This document shows, piece by piece, positions 5,366 to 6,274 of a stretch of 6,274 nucleotides of DNA. Both the position numbers and the translations under genes were made by a program. Location of the stretch: the NCBI GenBank assembly GCA_002371785.1, contig DFGU01000052.1, positions 1 to 6,274 on the forward strand, given 5' to 3'. The notes beneath the pieces are model-generated. The model made no database searches. It worked only from the letters and a program-made list of their open reading frames with translations, and was not told where the DNA came from. The stretch is from Bacteroidales bacterium UBA3742. Lineage in GTDB: Bacteria; Bacteroidota; Bacteroidia; Bacteroidales; Paludibacteraceae. How positions within the stretch are numbered: the stretch's first letter is position 1; every line of letters begins with the position of its first letter.

Positions 5366-6274
5366 ATGGAATACCGTCAACTAACCGATATCGAGCAGCA
5401 ACAGTTGCGTCAGCAGGGCTGCTATGCGCAGGACTGGAGCAAGGTGCTGGTACGCGAAGGTTTCTCGGCCGACCGCGTACGCGAGGTGCGCTTCTCCGGT
5501 ACCGTCAAGATGGGTCGCTTTGAGGGCGCATTCGAACTGCCCGGTGGCATCACCGTAGATGCCGGCATCTACCACGCCATGCTCCACAACGTAGAGCTGG
5601 GCGACGATGTGCGACTCTACAATATCAACAACTATATCGCCAACTACCGCATCGGACGCGGTACGTGTATCGAGAATATCAACGCTATCCTCGTGGACGG
5701 TGAGACGACATTCGGTAATGGCGTACGCGTAGCCGTGATGAACGAGGGTGGGGGACGTGAGATACCTATCTTCGACCGCCTTACCGCCAGCCTGGCATAC
5801 GTCATGACGCTCTACCGTCACCGTCCGACACTGATCAGCACGCTGGAACGGATGATTGACGAGTACGCCGATCGTCAGCGCTCCACGATGGGCGAGATAG
5901 GCGAGAACGTGCGCATCCTCAACTGCGGAACGATCAAGAACACCCGCATCGGCGACCATGCCGTGCTCTCGGGCGTCAGCCGACTGAAGAACGGTACGGT
6001 GCAATCCAACGCCGCCGCTCCCGTCAAACTGGGTTCGGGCGTCAAGTGCACCGACTTCATCATCTGCAGCGGTGTGTCGATCGGCGACTCGACGCTGGTG
6101 GATAAGTGCTTCGTAGGCCAAGGATGTATCTTCGACAAGCACTACTCGGCCGGCGAGAGTCTGTTCTTTAGTAACTGCCAAGGTATGCACGGCGAGGCCT
6201 GCGCGATATTTGCCGGTCCGTACACCGTGACCCACCATAAATCGACCCTGCTCATCGCCGGTATGTTCTCGTTC
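5366..6274 (+). CDS. DUF4954 family protein, N-terminal 303 residues (3' end outside window)
   Basis: The frame is open from the ATG at 5366 to the window edge, giving 303 codons without a stop. The product begins MEYRQLTDIEQQQLRQQGC. I recognise features of the Bacteroidota DUF4954 family: FSGTVKMGRFEGAFELPGGI (43-62), LYNINNYIANYRIG (84-97), DGETTFGNGV (111-120), NEGGGREIPIFDRL (126-139) and FFSNCQGMHGEACAIFAGP (267-285). Spaced IG-D/N and VG-G turns are consistent with a left-handed parallel beta-helix, as in hexapeptide-repeat sugar or acyl transferases. Residues about 138-172 look alpha-helical and interrupt it. Family members are usually about twice this length, so roughly half is missing. 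The biochemical role is not known to me; HHKSTLLIAGMF is strongly conserved in my recollection of the family. It starts 3 bases after the exonuclease stop, so co-transcription is likely. Confidence 0.85.
   Translation, partial: MEYRQLTDIEQQQLRQQGCYAQDWSKVLVREGFSADRVREVRFSGTVKMGRFEGAFELPGGITVDAGIYHAMLHNVELGDDVRLYNINNYIANYRIGRGTCIENINAILVDGETTFGNGVRVAVMNEGGGREIPIFDRLTASLAYVMTLYRHRPTLISTLERMIDEYADRQRSTMGEIGENVRILNCGTIKNTRIGDHAVLSGVSRLKNGTVQSNAAAPVKLGSGVKCTDFIICSGVSIGDSTLVDKCFVGQGCIFDKHYSAGESLFFSNCQGMHGEACAIFAGPYTVTHHKSTLLIAGMFSF

Noticed and set aside
4775..5380. 201-codon minus-strand frame opposite the exonuclease
   Set aside because: It is antisense to a gene with a complete DEDDh catalytic set. 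The product is rich in V, H, L and R, as expected of a shadow frame in GC-rich coding DNA.
5381..6238. 285-codon minus-strand frame opposite the DUF4954 gene
   Set aside because: The + strand encodes a recognisable family with an open frame to the window edge. The minus frame shows no known motif and is a shadow of biased codon use.

Overview
The window comes from a Bacteroidota chromosome, most likely order Bacteroidales. The evidence is a Bacteroidota-type promoter (TTG, 20-bp spacer, TAnnTTTG) ahead of dnaN, A-rich start regions without Shine-Dalgarno sequences, a beta clamp ending in LLMLLMPMLLND, a DUF4954-type protein, and a secreted repeat protein of a kind seen in gut Bacteroidales. 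Genus cannot be assigned from the sequence alone. All supported genes are on the + strand.

Positions 1-2695 form a two-gene unit. The 3' end of a LuxR-like helix-turn-helix regulator overlaps, by the four bases ATGA, the start of a 789-residue exported protein. That protein has an N-terminal small domain, two copies of a ~180-200 residue module, a lipocalin-like domain and a C-terminal tail resembling those of other secreted Bacteroidales proteins. A strong terminator follows at 2719-2759.

Positions 2696-3386 hold no credible protein gene but are rich in structure. They contain ten perfectly spaced 11-bp tandem repeats (2799-2908), a 7-bp-stem hairpin (3018-3038), a second intrinsic terminator (3053-3082), a 41-nt GC-rich hairpin (3160-3200) and an AT-rich promoter region for dnaN. 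A terminator about 300 bp past the previous one, with no ORF between them, leaves room for a small RNA.

Positions 3387-6274 form a replication-linked cluster: dnaN (beta clamp), a DEDDh 3'-5' exonuclease with an ExoX-like C-terminal domain, and the start of a DUF4954 beta-helix protein cut by the window edge. The clamp and exonuclease plausibly serve DNA replication or repair; the DUF4954 protein starts 3 bases after the exonuclease stop and is probably co-transcribed. Between dnaN and the exonuclease lie eleven 7-bp tandem repeats, some complementary to the end of dnaN. Base composition changes from moderate or AT-rich in the first half to visibly GC-rich from dnaN onward.

I found no clear evidence of a new defence, mobile or biosynthetic system. 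The best leads are the two tandem repeat arrays, the orphan terminator region and the large hairpin upstream of dnaN.
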